NCBI GenBank assembly: GCA_945881835.1
Contig: CAMCVP010000009.1
Coordinates: forward strand, 30,582-94,581
From: Chryseobacterium gleum
GTDB lineage: Bacteria > Bacteroidota > Bacteroidia > Flavobacteriales_D > Sanyastnellaceae
Reading direction: 5' to 3'
Length of the DNA stretch: 64,000 nucleotides
How positions within the stretch are numbered: position 1 is the stretch's first letter; each line of letters begins with the position of its first letter. This document shows positions 52,969-61,710 of the stretch, piece after piece. The notes under the pieces are model-generated. The model was given only the letters and a program-made list of their open reading frames with translations, had not been told where the DNA came from and did not search any database. The position numbers and the translations under genes were made by a program.

Positions 52969-54321
52969 TTATTTCAACTCGTCTAACTTCATTTTTCCCT
53001 CGTCATTCCAAAGGCTCTCTTCTAGGTCAAGCGCTATGACGCGGGCGTAGGGAGTTGGACCATTTCCAGAAGTTTTCAACGAAACAAGTCCGGGATGTGA
53101 ACTCCAGGAAATTTTGCCAATGATTTCGTAGTTCACGCGGGCATCGTTATCGAGATAAAACGCCGATTTTATTTTTGGAAGAAGGCCTTTCAAATAAACA
53201 GTCTCTATTCCATTCGGAACGAAAACGAAGAGCGTATGTCCGTTTGCGCTCACGGTAGTCGGAAACTCGCAATACTCGCGAGGCAAGCCGGCGCGTGTTC
53301 CGTAGATCGCAGCGCCGTAGTGATTCAGCCAATTGCCGGTTTCCTCTATAACCTTATGCACTTGCGCCGGGAAGGTGCCGTCTTCCTTTGGGCCAATGTC
53401 GAGCAATAAATTTCCACCCAACGAAACCACATCGGTTAGAATGTGAATGATCTGCTCCGGCGTTTTGAACGCCGTGTCTTGCGGCTGCCATCCCCAGTTG
53501 GTGTTGAGTGTAAGGCACAGCTCCCAAGGCTTTTCGTTTCTGTGAATAGGGAAGGAGTTCTCGGGAGTCTCGTAATTTCCGCATTCCGGAAGGCGATTGT
53601 TAATGAGCACGTTTTTGTTTTTCGCTACAAGGCTGTCGCGAATGGCGAAGGCGTTCCACTCTTGTGCAGAATGTTCCCATCCACCGTCGAACCACCACAA
53701 ATCTGGATTGTAGGCATTGCGCAGTTCCATGATTTGTGTTTCGTTGTAGGTTTTGAAAACGTTCCAGCGCTGAGCGTCGTCTGCGATTTTATAGCGTGTG
53801 CTGTCTTTCAAAAAGCCAGGATAGCACGGATGGCTCCAGTCGATGAGCGAATAATAGATTCCGATTTTTATTTTTTTATGTTGAAGGGAAGCGATCAAAG
53901 GAGAATAGACATCGCGTGCAGTTGGAGAGGTTTTCGGAATGCTATTGATGAAAAGTGTTTTTCTTTTTTGATGGGAAGGAGTGTTCAGGTATGGAACCTT
54001 CGTGTCCCACAATGCAACCCCGTCGTGATGCTTGGAAGTGACCACAGCGTATTTCGCGCCCGACTGTTCTATGAGGTTTGCCCATTCTGTTGGATTGTAA
54101 TTTTTAGCGGTGAAGCCCTTGGCTTGGGCCATGTAATCACTGTGCTGAATTTTCTTGTTGTGAAAAGACCACGACTCATCTATTCCTTTCACCGAATAAA
54201 TTCCCCAGTGAATGAAGATCCCAAATTTCGCATCTTGAAACCAATTGTCTGTAGTCTGCGCAAAAGCTTGTCCTGCTTGAAGGAATGCAAGCAGTGTGAA
54301 GATTTTAATTTTCATCTTCAA
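52969..54321 (-). CDS. Alpha-L-fucosidase, GH29
   Basis: 450 residues. Signal peptide ending QAGQAFAQ. GH29 motifs: WFQDAKFGIFIHWGIYSVKG at the N-terminus, AKYAVVTSKHHDGVALWDTK, and the nucleophile region YNPDLWWFDGGWEHSA, where the Asp after WWF is the likely nucleophile; a short C-terminal beta domain follows. Retaining exo-fucosidase, probably periplasmic, releasing L-fucose from glycans. Last gene of the run GH38 - DUF4846 lipoprotein - GH29. Confidence 0.92.
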   Translation of the reverse strand: MKMKIKIFTLLAFLQAGQAFAQTTDNWFQDAKFGIFIHWGIYSVKGIDESWSFHNKKIQHSDYMAQAKGFTAKNYNPTEWANLIEQSGAKYAVVTSKHHDGVALWDTKVPYLNTPSHQKRKTLFINSIPKTSPTARDVYSPLIASLQHKKIKIGIYYSLIDWSHPCYPGFLKDSTRYKIADDAQRWNVFKTYNETQIMELRNAYNPDLWWFDGGWEHSAQEWNAFAIRDSLVAKNKNVLINNRLPECGNYETPENSFPIHRNEKPWELCLTLNTNWGWQPQDTAFKTPEQIIHILTDVVSLGGNLLLDIGPKEDGTFPAQVHKVIEETGNWLNHYGAAIYGTRAGLPREYCEFPTTVSANGHTLFVFVPNGIETVYLKGLLPKIKSAFYLDNDARVNYEIIGKISWSSHPGLVSLKTSGNGPTPYARVIALDLEESLWNDEGKMKLDELK

Positions 54322-54333
54322 ATATAATCAGAG

Positions 54334-55230
54334 TCAAGGCCAGGTCTTCAATTGGCTCCAATCGAATTTCCATTCAGGTGTTATAAGCATGTCCATCTCG
54401 TTAGCCTTGAACCATGGCGACATTCCCGCGTTGCTTGGATTCTTTAAAATCTCAATGTCTTGCGCTGGCATGTAGCTCTGCGCTAGCATGAATAACTTTC
54501 CTTCACTTCCTTCGGCCACATCAACAACAATAACAGCATGTCCGGGAGACCCGCCTTTAATGAAGACATCGCCGGCTTCCAAGTTTGCAATGTTCTTGGA
54601 TTGAAGTTCATTCGAAAGAGAAAGCGTTCCAGCGTAAGTGAAGATTTTCTTCATGTAATTCATGAAATCGTCGTGCGTCTCGGAAGCGGTGCCTCCGGCT
54701 GTCCAGCCGTTGCAAGCGCTATTCAAGCGCTTCCCTTTTTTCCATTCGGAATATTTCATGTTGAATCCGTTCGTGAGATCGAAGGCGATATCATCGAACC
54801 GTTTCTCTGCGAACAGCCACTCGGCGCGCAGCCGCATAATGGCATCGGCGCACTGTTGCAGGTCTGAAGTTCCAACTGAAATGTCAATGACAGCCGCTGC
54901 AACTTTATTCGGTTTCGTTTCTCCGTTGTATCGCTTTGTGAGCGTTCCCGCAGGCTTCAGCGGCAACTGCTGCAAATAATTTCCGAACGTCCCGGCCGCG
55001 TAGGATTTTCTTGTGTAGCCGTTCGGAACACTAAACCGCGTTGCCACGGTATTCCCTTCTGTATTCTCTTGCGAAGCACCTTCCGCAGGACCTTGCGTAG
55101 CATCTTGCGAAGCATCTTTCACATCGTGAATCTTGCCTTCGGCATCTGTTGTAACACTTGAGCACTGAACAATAGCCGCAAGCAGCAGCGCAATGGTTCC
55201 GAATTTAAAAGCAGTAGCAAGTTTATTCAT
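54334..55230 (-). CDS. DUF4846-like lipoprotein with an in-frame hairpin-array linker
   Basis: 298 residues. Lipoprotein signal with lipobox AIVQC (Cys near 23). The globular domain contains VISVGTSDLQQCADAIMRLRAEWLFAEKR-like sequence (DLQQCADAIMRLRAEWLF) and GDVFIKGGSPGHAVIVVDVAE, the pattern of DUF4846, whose GHAV segment recalls NlpC/P60-type folds. Between the lipid anchor and the domain lies a 4-residue-periodic linker (about 30-55: DASQ, DATQ, GPAE, GASQ) written by six consecutive DNA hairpins. It lies 12 bases before the GH29 gene and 135 bp after GH38. Function unknown. Confidence 0.83.
   Translation of the reverse strand: MNKLATAFKFGTIALLLAAIVQCSSVTTDAEGKIHDVKDASQDATQGPAEGASQENTEGNTVATRFSVPNGYTRKSYAAGTFGNYLQQLPLKPAGTLTKRYNGETKPNKVAAAVIDISVGTSDLQQCADAIMRLRAEWLFAEKRFDDIAFDLTNGFNMKYSEWKKGKRLNSACNGWTAGGTASETHDDFMNYMKKIFTYAGTLSLSNELQSKNIANLEAGDVFIKGGSPGHAVIVVDVAEGSEGKLFMLAQSYMPAQDIEILKNPSNAGMSPWFKANEMDMLITPEWKFDWSQLKTWP
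55070..55147. repeat. Six mini-hairpins with TCT/CCT linker inside the lipoprotein gene
   Basis: Plus-strand units: TGC-GAA-GCA, TCC-GCA-GGA, TGC-GTA-GCA, TGC-GAA-GCA, TTCAC-ATC-GTGAA, TGCC-TTC-GGCA, separated by exactly three bases (CCT, CCT, TCT, TCT, TCT). The 9+3 unit makes a 12-nt period, so the reading frame is kept and the protein shows a tetrapeptide periodicity just after the lipid-anchor region. The same grammar occurs at 55309-55365, beyond the start of this gene. Confidence 0.9.
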
Positions 55231-55308
55231 GCTAATAAAAATTTATAATGAAGTGCTTATGGGAACGAGAAATTTTTGTCAATAGTGTGCACTACAGCGA
55301 AACAAAAT

Positions 55309-55365
55309 TGCGAAGCATCTTTCGAAGAATCTTGTGTAGCATCTTTCGAAGAATCTTGCGTTGCA
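55309..55365. repeat. Five mini-hairpins with TCT linker abutting the GH38 stop
   Basis: Units TGC-GAA-GCA, TTC-GAA-GAA, TGT-GTA-GCA (one G-T mismatch), TTC-GAA-GAA, TGC-GTT-GCA, separated by TCT each time: a strict 12-nt period. The last unit ends on the base next to the TAA of the GH38 gene (minus strand, 55366-55368). It contains the exact heptamer GCGAAGC, known as an unusually stable DNA mini-hairpin. Confidence 0.9.
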
Positions 55366-58086
55366 TTATTCTATCCAAAAGTCAATGCTGTAAAGCAAAT
55401 TCCCTTCCTGATAAGCTTTGTAATTCGTGTGCCAATAGTTGTTGAACAAGTAGAGATACATCTTCGAAAGATCTGTTGTGTTTTCTTTCCAAACCTTCGA
55501 GCCGTTAACCTGTTCTTCGTTCACAATGCTTCCTACTTCAACCAAATTCAATTGCGGGGAATACACACAGGCAGTGTGCTTTCCGTTGTTTAGTTTAAAT
55601 GCATTGGTGGTGCAGATGAAATCGGCGTTCGAGCCGGGAAGGCGCGAGGTCTGAAAGTCTAATTCACTTCCGTCTTTTCCATAGGTTAACGTGCCATTCT
55701 TCCCTGTCCCAACAGAGATGTGTAACGACTCTTTTTCTTTTTCCAATAGCTTTTCGAACGAACTGCTCATGCGAATAATGCCGTCTTCCTTCCATAAAGA
55801 ATAATAAACCGAAATGTTTTTAGAACAAGGAAGTTCAAAGTTGACTTGAACGTATTTTTTGTCGTGGGTGTTAGCTAAGGTCTGCACAGAAACCTTTTGC
55901 GGATACATAAATTCTTGCGGGGATATTCCCTTCGAATAAATAAATTCAAAGAGGTGATTGTTTTCCGAAAAAACCAATGAATCGTTGTCGAAATAAATGC
56001 GATCAATCGCTCCTGTTCTTTTGTTCACCGTGTAATCATAGATAGCCTTGGGTTTGCGAATGGGTTGATTCTCGGCATACATGAATTTCAATTGGTTTGC
56101 GAGATCATGGAATTGATTCACTGCAGAATCTAGAAACGATTTCTTAATGCGCCATTGCTCTGTGGTGAAGAAAATTTCCGGATCGGAAATGCTGCACCAC
56201 GAACCCCACGTATGCTCGTGGAAGAGAATTATATTTTTTTGAAGTTCGAAAAGTTCCTCTTGAATTTCTTTCGAAGGTGGAAGTTGTGCTATGTGCTTTT
56301 CCAGTGCAACAGTTAAACGCGCAAGTTGTCTGTTAAGCATTTCCTCTTCTGCTGTTGAATAAGCGCCGTCTTCCCAATACGGAGAAATTTCACCTGTTAC
56401 CGTGCGAAGCGATTCTCCATAGCGTTTTTCAAATTCACTGAAAAGCTGGTCAACGCTTGAAAGCGTGAGCTTAGGTGAAGAATATCGCTCGTTCCAATTG
56501 TTCACGAAGGTGCATAGCGATGTATCAACCGGACCGTTGTCGGCGTTCTTTGTGTAGCGCAGTTGCACCAATTCATACGGATATTTTTTATCGACGAGTT
56601 CATTTACATACGCCGAAATTTTGTTCTCCCATTTCGTTTGCTTTTCATTCTCTTGAATGTTGTGGAAATAGGAATATCCTTTCCCTGCGGTCCACACGAA
56701 GAGCTTTTTGTTCGGTTCGTTTTTCGGCGTCCAGTAGAACATGTCATCGCCGCATTCGCGAATAACCTTGCCCACACGGTCACCACTATCGGCGTGTGTT
56801 TCAACGTAGTTCGGTCCCAAGGATAAATATGGAATATTGTTTTGGACATACATGTTCAACGCGTCGTAAGTAATGCCGGGAATGTCTGTGATCATCGCGT
56901 TTTGAATGCGTATGCCGAATTCTTTTTCCAAGCGTTTCGCGTAAGCAACAATCCAGTTGAGTTCTTCGGGCTGACACAATCCGTTCAACACATTCGCATA
57001 GTTCGCAGACAAAACAATGCGTCCTTCTTTTACTTTTTGAATGAAAAGCGCAATCTCTTCTTTCGAGGCTTGCTTCATGAAATTGTCTACTGCCCACAAA
57101 CTCTCGATGTGCCAGATAGGTTGACAGTCGCCCTTTTCAGGAACAATAGACCAACGAATAGCTTTATAAATATTTTCAGTTTGAATTTTTTCCACTTCGG
57201 TTTGAAGGTGCGAATAGCCAATGTCGTTGTGCGAATGATGTATAATGTAGAAGTCGAAATTCTTGCGCGGCTGAATGGCCACTAGTTCGGTATGAACCAA
57301 TTTGTTTCCCATGAAATATCGAAGGGTATCTATGCCTGAAAAGCTTGCAGGATAACTTTCCAAGGAAATGGAATTGTAACCGGTTGTTACTGGAAACGTG
57401 TTTTCGAAATACTTCGAAACCACTGTCATGCTTGGTATTTTGTAATGTAAATAGGGATAGTCTACTGCAATGTTCAGTTGCAGCTTGTTGTTTTTGCGAA
57501 GTACCAGTTGCGTAGGCTTGGTAATTATTTTCAATGTCCGCTTGTACTCGAATACCATCAACCAATCACGACTTTCAGCGTTCACACCAACAACAGTAAG
57601 TTCTCCTTTGTTAAGCAGTCTGTCGGGTATTTCTATTCGAAGAAATCCGAATGCGTCTTTGTTAATGTCTTGTTCCAACGTTCGGAATTCAAACGCAATG
57701 TCGTCATCGCTTCTTCCTGCTTTCACTGTTCCGAGCGGTTCTTTCGGTGAAGTGGCAAAATGAAAAAGTTCTTTTCCATCAATCGAAAAAATGAATTCAC
57801 GATCACCGCTGCTCGTGCCTGTTGAATGTCCGATGAGGAGTTCATAGGTCACTGTTTCTCTTTCTGTTTCTCTTTCTGATTCTAATTTTAAAACAATGGG
57901 TGAAGTACCATTGGCTCTCGTTAGCAACGCAGTATTCGCAAACTCATGCAAGGGTGAGAAATATTTAATTTCTTCTCCAGCTATTTTACTCGCGTATCCA
58001 AGCGCAGTGGGGATGTCCTGTGCGCGCAGGGTTGAATTTAGAATGAGAAAGAGAAACAGAATGGGAAACAGAATGTAATTCTTCAT
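55366..58086 (-). CDS. GH38-like alpha-mannosidase, secreted
   Basis: 906 residues. Signal peptide (NYILFPILFLFLILNSTLRAQ). An N-terminal beta region of about 270 residues precedes the GH38 (beta/alpha)7 catalytic domain, which opens with FYIIHHSHNDIGYSHLQ (zinc-binding His-x-Asp) and has IQNAMITDIPGITYDALNMY, whose Asp is the likely nucleophile, and ILFHEHTWGSWCSI (further zinc-site His). The C-terminal beta domain follows (VYSPQLNLVEVGSIVNEEQ). Acts on alpha-mannosides or related glycans. First gene of the glycan operon with the DUF4846 lipoprotein and GH29 fucosidase. Confidence 0.85.
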   Translation of the reverse strand: MKNYILFPILFLFLILNSTLRAQDIPTALGYASKIAGEEIKYFSPLHEFANTALLTRANGTSPIVLKLESERETERETVTYELLIGHSTGTSSGDREFIFSIDGKELFHFATSPKEPLGTVKAGRSDDDIAFEFRTLEQDINKDAFGFLRIEIPDRLLNKGELTVVGVNAESRDWLMVFEYKRTLKIITKPTQLVLRKNNKLQLNIAVDYPYLHYKIPSMTVVSKYFENTFPVTTGYNSISLESYPASFSGIDTLRYFMGNKLVHTELVAIQPRKNFDFYIIHHSHNDIGYSHLQTEVEKIQTENIYKAIRWSIVPEKGDCQPIWHIESLWAVDNFMKQASKEEIALFIQKVKEGRIVLSANYANVLNGLCQPEELNWIVAYAKRLEKEFGIRIQNAMITDIPGITYDALNMYVQNNIPYLSLGPNYVETHADSGDRVGKVIRECGDDMFYWTPKNEPNKKLFVWTAGKGYSYFHNIQENEKQTKWENKISAYVNELVDKKYPYELVQLRYTKNADNGPVDTSLCTFVNNWNERYSSPKLTLSSVDQLFSEFEKRYGESLRTVTGEISPYWEDGAYSTAEEEMLNRQLARLTVALEKHIAQLPPSKEIQEELFELQKNIILFHEHTWGSWCSISDPEIFFTTEQWRIKKSFLDSAVNQFHDLANQLKFMYAENQPIRKPKAIYDYTVNKRTGAIDRIYFDNDSLVFSENNHLFEFIYSKGISPQEFMYPQKVSVQTLANTHDKKYVQVNFELPCSKNISVYYSLWKEDGIIRMSSSFEKLLEKEKESLHISVGTGKNGTLTYGKDGSELDFQTSRLPGSNADFICTTNAFKLNNGKHTACVYSPQLNLVEVGSIVNEEQVNGSKVWKENTTDLSKMYLYLFNNYWHTNYKAYQEGNLLYSIDFWIE

Positions 58087-58106
58087 GCCTGTGAAATTAA
58101 GGAATC

Positions 58107-58136
58107 TTGCGCAACCGATTGTCGTCTTTATCTTCG
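58107..58136 (+). promoter_or_regulatory. Candidate promoter TTG-N19-TATCTTCG of the aminotransferase operon
   Basis: TTG (58107-58109), a 19-nt spacer and TATCTTCG (58129-58136) agree with the Bacteroidota -33/-7 layout, with one change from TAnnTTTG. The predicted start point falls on the ATG at 58141, so the mRNA may be leaderless. Confidence 0.5.
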
Positions 58137-58140
58137 TTCC

Positions 58141-59280
58141 ATGAAATCGAAACTACCCAACGTTGGGACAACCATATTTACAACCATGTCGGCTCTTGCT
58201 GTGCAAGAAGGCGCTTTGAATTTGGGACAAGGCTTTCCGGGATTCCCAATTGACGAACGCTTGATTGATTTGGTGACCAAGGCCATGAAAGACGGATTCA
58301 ATCAGTATGCCCCCATGCCAGGCATGCCTGTTCTTCGTCAGATTATTACGGAGCAATTGAACGCGAAGCACGGATGCAATTACGATTGGAATTCGGAAGT
58401 GAACATCACAGCGGGCGCTTCGCAAGCAATCTTCACTGCCATTTCAACATTGATTTTTCCGGGAGACGAAGTTGTTCTTTTCGCGCCAGCATATGACTGT
58501 TATGCGCCAGCGGTTGAGTTGAATGGTGGGAAGGTGATCTGGATTGAATTGGAAGGTGAAGACTTTCACATTCCGTGGGAAAAAGTGAAAGCCGCCATTA
58601 ACGATCGCACGAAACTCATGCTCATTAACACGCCGCACAATCCGACCGGTGCTGTGAATTCGTTAGACGATGCGCACAAACTTTTAGATGTGGTTCGCGA
58701 CACCAATATTTTTATCATTTCCGATGAAGTGTATGAGCACATTGTGTTCGATGGAAGAAGGCACGAGAGTTTGGCGCAATTCCCCGAGCTGCGCGAACGT
58801 ATGATGTTGGTCTATTCTTTCGGGAAGACGTTTCATGCAACCGGATGGAAATTGGGATATGCCGTGTGCGATGCGAAGTGGATGGTAGAATTTCGCAAGC
58901 AACATCAATTCAACGTCTTCACCTGCAACGCTCCGTTTCAGATTGCCATTGCGGAATACATGAAGACAGTTGACTATTCTGAAATCTCGCGCATGTATGA
59001 ACGGAAGAGAAATCTTTTTGTGGAAGCGTTAAGCGGAAGCGCTTGGAAAGTTTTGCCTTGCGCAGGGACTTATTTTCAGGTGCTCGATTACAGCGCTATT
59101 TCAGATGAATCAGATTTCGATTTTGCGGTTCGCTTGAACAAAGAAGCGAAAGTGACAAGCATTCCGCTTTCTCCTTTCTATGAAAAGGGAAATGAAGCAA
59201 ACCGTTTGCGTTTCTGTTTCGCGAAAGAAGATGCCGACATTCTTGAAGCCGCTCATCGTTTAACGCAGTATATTCGTTGA
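58141..59280 (+). CDS. Class I/II PLP aminotransferase (methionine aminotransferase-like)
   Basis: 379 residues. Pattern of the YbdL/kynurenine-aminotransferase-like group: LNLGQGFPGFPIDERLIDLV, ITAGASQAIFTAISTLIFPGDEV, LMLINTPHNPTGAV, IISDEVYEHIVFDGRRHESL (Asp-x-x-Tyr for PLP) and SFGKTFHATGWKLGY with the Schiff-base Lys; RLRFCFAKED carries the substrate-carboxylate Arg. Probably transaminates methionine or an aromatic amino acid. The nitrilase at 62314 resembles omega-amidases that work with such transaminases. Next gene follows after one base. Confidence 0.9.
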   Translation: MKSKLPNVGTTIFTTMSALAVQEGALNLGQGFPGFPIDERLIDLVTKAMKDGFNQYAPMPGMPVLRQIITEQLNAKHGCNYDWNSEVNITAGASQAIFTAISTLIFPGDEVVLFAPAYDCYAPAVELNGGKVIWIELEGEDFHIPWEKVKAAINDRTKLMLINTPHNPTGAVNSLDDAHKLLDVVRDTNIFIISDEVYEHIVFDGRRHESLAQFPELRERMMLVYSFGKTFHATGWKLGYAVCDAKWMVEFRKQHQFNVFTCNAPFQIAIAEYMKTVDYSEISRMYERKRNLFVEALSGSAWKVLPCAGTYFQVLDYSAISDESDFDFAVRLNKEAKVTSIPLSPFYEKGNEANRLRFCFAKEDADILEAAHRLTQYIR

Positions 59281-59281
59281 A

Positions 59282-60076
59282 GTGAAACGGATATTGTTCT
59301 GCATACTTTTTTTGAATGCTTCTCAAGTATGGAGTCAATTCAGGCAATTGAATCCCATGGCTTATTTGAGTACAGAGAATCCGTCTTTCGTGGTTTCGCC
59401 GTTAGACTACAACAAGGCTGGAATGTATCGTCAAACCAACGGTGCAGGCGGATTTCAAGGCCAGTTGAATTTAGATGGAATTTATTCTGCGGTTGGAATT
59501 GATTTGTACAACAATACAGACGCGTTCAATGCAGCGGCTCTTCAGTTTGCAACACACTCGTATACTTCACGAAGTAACCTGCATGTTGGAATAGGGGCAC
59601 GCGCTGAATTCACCAACTACGAAAATCACAACTTCAATTATTCATTCGGATTGAACATTATGAGCAATCCGGCTGGAAGATATTTAGCGGGAGTCTCATA
59701 CAAGAACGAAGACTTGCAGGTTACTCCGTTTGAAAATGAAGTCACTGTACTTTCGAAAGTCATGAGCGCCCAAGTTGGAATAGCAATAGCTCGTCTTTCG
59801 CGCAGATCGAATTTGAGTTTTTCCGGAATCTATAAACGTGGATTTGAGGGCGAGGTTAAAGTGCGTCAGTTTCAGACCGGACTGAATTTTACCACAAGAA
59901 ATAAATACATGTTAGGTGTGGGCGTTCGCGCATGGGACAATGCGCATGCGGGTGCATACGTTCGCGGCTATTATATTTTTCGAAAATTTGTCATCGGTTA
60001 TACGGGCTTAGCGAATGACCAGAACCGTTCAATTCAACAATGGAATCACGAAATTTCTCTTCAATATAAATTTTAA
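59282..60076 (+). CDS. PorP/SprF-family type IX secretion membrane protein
   Basis: 264 residues, GTG start at 59282 just after the aminotransferase TGA; signal peptide KRILFCILFLNASQVWSQ. PorP/SprF hallmarks: N-terminal FRQLNPMAYLSTENPSFV, an outer-membrane barrel of short amphipathic strands, and a final Phe (EISLQYKF). SprF-like proteins are usually paired with large adhesin-type type IX cargo (SprB-like); here no such partner adjoins, so its partner is uncertain. Confidence 0.8.
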   Translation: MKRILFCILFLNASQVWSQFRQLNPMAYLSTENPSFVVSPLDYNKAGMYRQTNGAGGFQGQLNLDGIYSAVGIDLYNNTDAFNAAALQFATHSYTSRSNLHVGIGARAEFTNYENHNFNYSFGLNIMSNPAGRYLAGVSYKNEDLQVTPFENEVTVLSKVMSAQVGIAIARLSRRSNLSFSGIYKRGFEGEVKVRQFQTGLNFTTRNKYMLGVGVRAWDNAHAGAYVRGYYIFRKFVIGYTGLANDQNRSIQQWNHEISLQYKF

Positions 60077-60078
60077 TT

Positions 60079-61710
60079 ATGAAAAATGTAGTTGCTCTTT
60101 GTCTTTCTGTTGTTTCAAGCTTAGCACTTTTTGCGCAGACGAATGTAGATTCGAAGATTACGCAAGTGACAGTGTACTTGCAAGGTGCGCAGTTGGTTCA
60201 TACGGCTGAAACGCAGGTGGCTCAAGGAAAGCAGACAGTAGTATTCACGGGACTAAGTGCCGACATGCAGCCCGAGAGTGTGGTGTTGGAATGTGGCAAC
60301 AAGAACGTCGTGTTTCAGAGCGTTTCCATTCGAAACAATTATTTGAAAGAGCAAACGCCGAATGCGAAGATTGCCGAGTTGCAAGAGAAGTTAGCTTCTG
60401 TTGAAGAGAAGTTGGCTACGCTTCGCGCAGAGAAAGGCGTGTATGCGAAAGAGCGCGACATGTTGTTTCGCAACGAAGCCATTGGCGGAACAGCGAACAA
60501 TGTGCCTATCGCAGAAATTGAGAAGGCTGCAGATTTCTTCCGAAAGCGAAACAACGAGATCAATGTTTTCTTGTTGAAGGCAGATGCAGAAGAGCGCAAG
60601 CTCATTAAAGAGTCAGCTGGATATACTGCGCAATTGTTAGAGATGAATGCGAAGGAAAATCCGCCTACGTCGGAAGTTACTGTTGTATTGGATGCGAAGG
60701 TTCGTGGCAACGCCACCTTCACCCTAAAATATTTGGTTCGCAACGCCGGTTGGGCACCGAAGTACGACGTTCGCGCAGAGAATGCCATTGATCCGGTGAA
60801 GTTGGATTACCACGCGAATGTGTTTAACAAATCTGGATTGGATTGGACGGAAGTACTCATGATCTTAAGCACCAGCGAGCCGCTGCAAGGGGCAGAGAAG
60901 CCAACGTTAGAGACGTGGGATATTGCAGAGTCTACAAAAAGAGTTGCATCCGTTCAGATGAATTTAGAGTCTGTTATGGTTATGGATGCGAAAAGCAACC
61001 GCAGCGATTATTTGAAGAAAGAAGACAGAAATGCGGATGGAGAAGTGGCGTTTCAGCAGGTAGCCGTTCAGGAGTTGAGTGCCGAGTTCGAGATTGAATT
61101 GCCGTATACGATTTTATCTGATGGAAAGCCTTATGTGGTAGACGTTACGTCGTTCACTTTGCCAGCAACATACATGCATTATGCGGTTCCGAAGCAGGAC
61201 GCCGATGCATTCTTGATGGCAAAGGTTGTAGGTTGGAACACCTTGAACTTAGTAAGTGGAAAGGCAAGTGTGTATTTCGCAGGGGCCTACTTGGGACAGA
61301 GTTTCATTAACACCGCCTCAGTAGACGACACGCTTTCGCTTTCGTTGGGAAGAGACAAGCGCGTGGCCTTAGTGCGTAAGAAGCAATCTGAATTAAGTAA
61401 GCGTCAATTGCTCGGAAACAACGAGAAGGAAACCTTCTATTTCGAAACAACCGTGCGTAACAACCGCGACAAGGAAATCAATGTTTTGTTGGAAGATCAA
61501 CTTCCTATTTCTTCCGACGGACAGATTGAAGTTGCTATGTTGGAAATTTCCGGAGCAGTATTGGAAAAGAACACTGGTAAGCTCTCTTGGAACATGATGT
61601 TAGCACCTGGCGAAAGCAAAACAATCACGCTCGGTTACAGCATTAAGACTCCGAAGTCAATGAAGGTTTCTAAAGCGAAGTTTAGAACGATTGCTTGTCC
61701 GAGCTTCTAG
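60079..61710 (+). CDS. DUF4139 / MuiA-family protein
   Basis: 543 residues. Signal peptide ending ALFAQ. The N-terminal DUF4140-like domain contains VYLQGAQLVHTAETQVAQGKQTVVFTGLS, followed by a coiled coil (about 95-140, KIAELQEKLASVEEKLATL). The DUF4139 domain has LKYLVRNAGWAPKYDVRAE and YHANVFNKSGLDWTEVLM, and ends KNTGKLSWNMMLAPGESKTITLGYSIK. Named after 'mucoidy inhibitor A'; biochemical role unknown. Two bases after the PorP/SprF gene. The base after its stop begins a hairpin array. Confidence 0.88.
   Translation: MKNVVALCLSVVSSLALFAQTNVDSKITQVTVYLQGAQLVHTAETQVAQGKQTVVFTGLSADMQPESVVLECGNKNVVFQSVSIRNNYLKEQTPNAKIAELQEKLASVEEKLATLRAEKGVYAKERDMLFRNEAIGGTANNVPIAEIEKAADFFRKRNNEINVFLLKADAEERKLIKESAGYTAQLLEMNAKENPPTSEVTVVLDAKVRGNATFTLKYLVRNAGWAPKYDVRAENAIDPVKLDYHANVFNKSGLDWTEVLMILSTSEPLQGAEKPTLETWDIAESTKRVASVQMNLESVMVMDAKSNRSDYLKKEDRNADGEVAFQQVAVQELSAEFEIELPYTILSDGKPYVVDVTSFTLPATYMHYAVPKQDADAFLMAKVVGWNTLNLVSGKASVYFAGAYLGQSFINTASVDDTLSLSLGRDKRVALVRKKQSELSKRQLLGNNEKETFYFETTVRNNRDKEINVLLEDQLPISSDGQIEVAMLEISGAVLEKNTGKLSWNMMLAPGESKTITLGYSIKTPKSMKVSKAKFRTIACPSF

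Noticed and set aside
53443..54327. 294-codon plus-strand open frame opposite the fucosidase gene
   Set aside because: It is antisense to a complete GH29 gene with all motifs; its translation has no recognisable domain. Shadow frame.
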